Source: Planctomycetota bacterium (GTDB lineage: Bacteria; Planctomycetota; Phycisphaerae; Phycisphaerales; UBA1924). From it: a DNA stretch of 9,117 nt. The notes below the pieces were generated by a model that was given only the letters and a program-made list of their open reading frames with translations, did not search any database and had not been told where the DNA came from. Made by a program: the position numbers and the translations under genes. The stretch lies in the NCBI GenBank assembly GCA_023412695.1, contig JAEYNG010000348.1, forward strand, positions 1-9,117. The letters are read 5' to 3'. Below are positions 6,472-9,117 of this stretch, piece by piece (positions within the stretch are counted from its first letter, which is position 1; every line of letters starts with the position of its first letter).

Positions 6472-7173
6472 TCAGGGCTCGGGCCGGCGCTTCGCAACGA
6501 TATGGAACACATGCCAGTGCTTGGGATTCCCGCCGGCGTCGTTGTCGTCCTTCTCATCAATGCGGAACTCTTCGAGCGTGAAGCCATCGAAGAGGGCGCG
6601 GGCCTGTTCCTCGGTCTGGTGGGAGCGGGCGGGGATCGCGGCCCAGGAGTCGCGGTCGCCGAAGAGCTGTCCGGCGAAGCGTCCACCGGGAAGGATTGCG
6701 CGGGCGATCGCCTGCCAGAGGCGGTCAAACGCGGCGGGGTCGCAGAAGGGGAGGGAGAACGACGCGTTGACCAGCAGCGCGGCGGGGAGCTCGAGCTCTT
6801 CGAACGCCGCGACCTGCGCGGTCAGGCGATGGCGCGACTCCGTCGGGGCGCGGGGGAGGAGCATGTCGAACGCAGCGGGGTGGGCGTCGATCGCACGGAC
6901 TTTCCAGCCGCGGCGGAGAAGTTCGAGGGTGTCGCGTCCCTCGCCGCATCCGAGGTCGATCGCGAAGGGGAGGAGTTCTTCGGCGAAGGTGGAGGCGGCG
7001 GGTCCGCCCCATTCCTGCTCGAAGCGGTCGAGGGCGGAGAGGAGCGTCTCGCGCGGGGGCTTTCCGAGGACGACTTTGAAGTAACCGGGCCAGTCGCGCT
7101 TCTCGGCGAAGTGCTGGGCCTTGGGTGCCGGACCGGGTTGCGAGTCGTGCGGCTTGTCGTTTGGGGCGGTCAT
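6472..7173 (-). CDS. Class I SAM-dependent methyltransferase, 233 aa
   Basis: Predicted cytoplasmic methyltransferase; the substrate is unknown. The Rossmann-fold SAM site is seen as motif I AIDLGCGEGRDT (71-82) and the acidic end of strand 2, VRAIDAHP with Asp96. Later parts are LLVNASFSLPFCDP (motif IV region, about 134-147) and AILPGGRFAGQLFGDRDSW (about 159-177), the usual post-motif loop. The N-terminal part has WPGYFKVVLGKPPRETLL, and the family resemblance is to small TehB-like/Methyltransf_25-type enzymes, not to DNA or rRNA methyltransferases; no NPPY-type motif is present. The start at 7173 was preferred over a longer frame reaching 7305, because those extra residues would overlap the UbiD gene head-on and are of poor protein character. 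It is probably the first gene of the unit with the ABC transporter 24 bp downstream. Confidence 0.88.
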   Translation of the reverse strand: MTAPNDKPHDSQPGPAPKAQHFAEKRDWPGYFKVVLGKPPRETLLSALDRFEQEWGGPAASTFAEELLPFAIDLGCGEGRDTLELLRRGWKVRAIDAHPAAFDMLLPRAPTESRHRLTAQVAAFEELELPAALLVNASFSLPFCDPAAFDRLWQAIARAILPGGRFAGQLFGDRDSWAAIPARSHQTEEQARALFDGFTLEEFRIDEKDDNDAGGNPKHWHVFHIVAKRRPEP

Positions 7174-7186
7174 ACGCTGTCCACCA

Positions 7187-9117
7187 ATGTACGAGAACAC
7201 ACGGGAGTTCGTCGCCGCCCTCGAGCGAGCCGGAGAACTGAAGCGTATTTCCGCTCGGGTCTCGCCGGTGCTTGAAATTACGGGGCTCGCGGACCGGGAG
7301 AGCAAGTCGCCCGCGCCGAGCCTGCCGCACGAGGCGACGCGCCGGACGGACCCGAGGTTTCATCATCTGGGTGGCCGCGCACTGTTGTGCGAAAACGTCG
7401 AGGGGTCCGACATCCCGGTGCTGATCAACCAGTTCGGCAGCTATCGCCGGATGGAGATGGCCCTAGGGTGCGTGGAGCAGGGGCTGGAGGGACTGGCCGA
7501 TCGGCTGGGGAAGCTCATCAAGCCGGAGCCGCCGCCGACGTTGCTCGACAAGCTGAAGAAGCTGCCGGAGCTGCTGGAGCTGGCGAAGATCCCGCCGAAG
7601 AGAGTGAAGGCCGGGGCGTGCCAGCAGGTGATCATCAAAGGGAATGAGGTGAACCTCACGCGGCTGCCGCTTTTGCGGTGCTGGCCGCTGGATGGGGACT
7701 TCGCCGCGCTGGGATATCCGGCGGGAGTGAATGACGGGGTGCCGGGACTGGGATCGGGCGCGGAGTGGGAGCGGCTGTATCGCGGGCGGTACATCACGCT
7801 CGGTGGGATCTACACGATCCACGCGGACGATCGCGGCCATCCGAACCCGCCGAGCCGCAATGTTGGCATGTACCGTGTGCAGTTGCTCGGCAAGCAGCGC
7901 ATGGCGATGCACTGGCACATGCATCATGACGGTGCGCGGCACTGGAGGTCCTGGAAGGCTCGCGGCGAGAAGATGCCGGTTGCGATCGCGCTCGGCGGCG
8001 AGAGCGTGCTTCCGTATGCCGCGACCGCGCCGATGCCGCCGGGGATCAGCGAGCTTCTGCTGGCGGGGTTCCTGAATCGCGGGGGCATCCCGTTGTGTCG
8101 CGGCGTGACGGTGCCGCTGGATGTGCCGGCGAACGCGGAGATCGTGATCGAGGGGTACGTGAGCTGCGAGGCGGGGCTGCCGGGCTTTGATCCGCGCTTT
8201 GCGGGTGCGGAGATTGGCCCGGGTGCGGTGTTCGAGGGGCCGTTCGGCGATCACACCGGGTTCTACTCATTGCCGGACCGATACCCGGTGCTCGAGGTAA
8301 CGGCGGTCACGCATCGGCGCGACCCGATTTTCCCGGCGACGGTGGTGGGGCTGCCGCCGCAGGAAGACTACTTCATGGGCAAGGCGACGGAGCGGCTGTT
8401 TCTGCCGCTGCTGCGCACGATCATCCATGACATCATCGACTACGACCTGCCGATGTTCGGCGCGTTCCATAACTGCGCGTTCCTGAAGGTGAGGAAGGAA
8501 TACCCGCTGCAGGCGAGGCGGGTGATGCACTCGGTGTGGGGTGCCGGGCAGATGGCGTGGACAAAGACCATCGTCGTCGTGGATGAGGAGGTAGACGTCC
8601 ACGACCCGACGGCGGTGTTGCGGGCAGTAGGGGAGGGGTGCGTGCCGGAGCGCGACTGCGAACTGGTGCGGGGGCCGCTCGATATTCTGGATCACGCCGC
8701 GCCGTTTCTTGGCGGGGGCGGGAAGCTCGGGATTGATGCGACAGAAAAGCGCTGGGATGCGGAGCAGCACCGCGTGCTTTCGCCACTCGCCACGGAACTG
8801 TGTGCCGCGGGACCGATCGGCGCAGTGACAGGGGATGCCGCACTCGCGGCGGAAACGAGGCTGAAACAGGTCGAGCACGTGCTGGATGCCCGTATTCCGG
8901 ATGAACTCGGCGGCTGGTGGCTGCTGGTGCGGACGGATGGCGAGCCCGGGGCGGGCGCGGCGGTGATCAAGTCGATCGGGGGATTGACAGCCGAGGCGCA
9001 GGTGCCGCGATGGGTCGTGGTGGTCGGTCCGGATGCGGATGTGGGGAACGTGGACGATGCGCTGTTCTACTGGATGGCGCAGACGTCGCACGATCGGGAC
9101 CGGTACCTGAGCAAGTG
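7187..9117 (+). CDS. UbiD-family decarboxylase, probable menaquinone-type, truncated by the window end (643 aa visible)
   Basis: Likely prenylated-FMN-dependent (de)carboxylase acting on an aromatic acid, probably in quinone biosynthesis. The frame is open from ATG 7187 to the edge with no stop. The N-terminus (TREFVAALERAGELKRI) is typical of the family. Seen in order: NVGMYRVQ (225-232) with the Arg expected at the cofactor/substrate site, HWHMHHDGARHW (242-253), ALGGESVLPYAATAP (268-282), VPANAEIVIEG (313-323) with Glu318 and Glu322 in the conserved acidic segment, EGPFGDHTGFYS (350-361), PQEDYFMGKATERLF (391-405) and, late, RGPLDILDHAAPFLGG (495-510) and GKLGIDATEK (512-521). The last two and the length above 600 aa fit the menaquinone-decarboxylase subgroup as I remember it, not the roughly 500-aa E. 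coli UbiD. Only a short C-terminal piece should be missing. No strong ribosome binding site precedes the ATG. The flavin prenyltransferase UbiX is not in the window. The quinone assignment is inference. Confidence 0.92.
   Translation, partial: MYENTREFVAALERAGELKRISARVSPVLEITGLADRESKSPAPSLPHEATRRTDPRFHHLGGRALLCENVEGSDIPVLINQFGSYRRMEMALGCVEQGLEGLADRLGKLIKPEPPPTLLDKLKKLPELLELAKIPPKRVKAGACQQVIIKGNEVNLTRLPLLRCWPLDGDFAALGYPAGVNDGVPGLGSGAEWERLYRGRYITLGGIYTIHADDRGHPNPPSRNVGMYRVQLLGKQRMAMHWHMHHDGARHWRSWKARGEKMPVAIALGGESVLPYAATAPMPPGISELLLAGFLNRGGIPLCRGVTVPLDVPANAEIVIEGYVSCEAGLPGFDPRFAGAEIGPGAVFEGPFGDHTGFYSLPDRYPVLEVTAVTHRRDPIFPATVVGLPPQEDYFMGKATERLFLPLLRTIIHDIIDYDLPMFGAFHNCAFLKVRKEYPLQARRVMHSVWGAGQMAWTKTIVVVDEEVDVHDPTAVLRAVGEGCVPERDCELVRGPLDILDHAAPFLGGGGKLGIDATEKRWDAEQHRVLSPLATELCAAGPIGAVTGDAALAAETRLKQVEHVLDARIPDELGGWWLLVRTDGEPGAGAAVIKSIGGLTAEAQVPRWVVVVGPDADVGNVDDALFYWMAQTSHDRDRYLSK

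Noticed and set aside
6460..7275. 271-codon open frame on the plus strand
   Set aside because: Antisense to the methyltransferase gene, which has clear SAM motifs; no motif is visible in this frame.
7463..9091. Two long minus-strand open frames (7463-8254 and 8267-9091), rich in Arg, His and Pro
   Set aside because: Both are antisense to the UbiD-family gene, whose motifs run through the whole stretch.

Overview
The window is GC-rich and almost fully coding, with seven protein genes, no RNA genes, no CRISPR array and no mobile element. Codon use (strong G/C at third positions), a type II/IV-like prepilin cleaved after Ala, an exported HEAT-repeat protein, an HTH-receiver protein with reversed domain order and a long UbiD-type decarboxylase of the menaquinone branch together suggest a Planctomycetota chromosome, most likely Phycisphaerae-like. 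That placement is inference from gene style; no marker gene is present.

Layout. (1) 43-486, minus: a small prepilin/pseudopilin. (2) 837-3062, minus: a large exported HEAT-repeat protein with an embedded degenerate receiver-like domain, ending in a clear hairpin terminator (776-810). (3) 3063-3428: a 366-bp divergent intergenic region holding a perfect TTGACA box and a near-perfect 20-bp palindrome over the likely -10 element of the HEAT gene. (4) 3429-4010, plus: an orphan response regulator with an N-terminal MerR/excisionase-type HTH and a C-terminal receiver with a full phosphorylation site, followed by a strong hairpin terminator (4036-4069). (5) 7173-4079, minus: a compact three-gene transcription unit of a class I SAM methyltransferase, an ABC ATPase and an ABC-2 type permease; the last two overlap by ATGA. 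(6) 7187 to the right edge, plus: a UbiD-family decarboxylase cut by the window end, starting only 13 bp from the divergent methyltransferase.

How the parts relate. The ATPase and permease are clearly one transporter; the methyltransferase upstream is probably co-transcribed, but nothing shows a shared pathway. The UbiD homologue is most likely a housekeeping quinone-biosynthesis enzyme. The most unusual material is the divergent pair of the HEAT/pseudo-receiver protein and the HTH-receiver regulator, with an operator-like palindrome between them. No known defence, mobile or secondary-metabolite system is visible, and I do not claim a wholly new system; the exported receiver-like domain and the palindrome over a promoter are the leads most worth testing.
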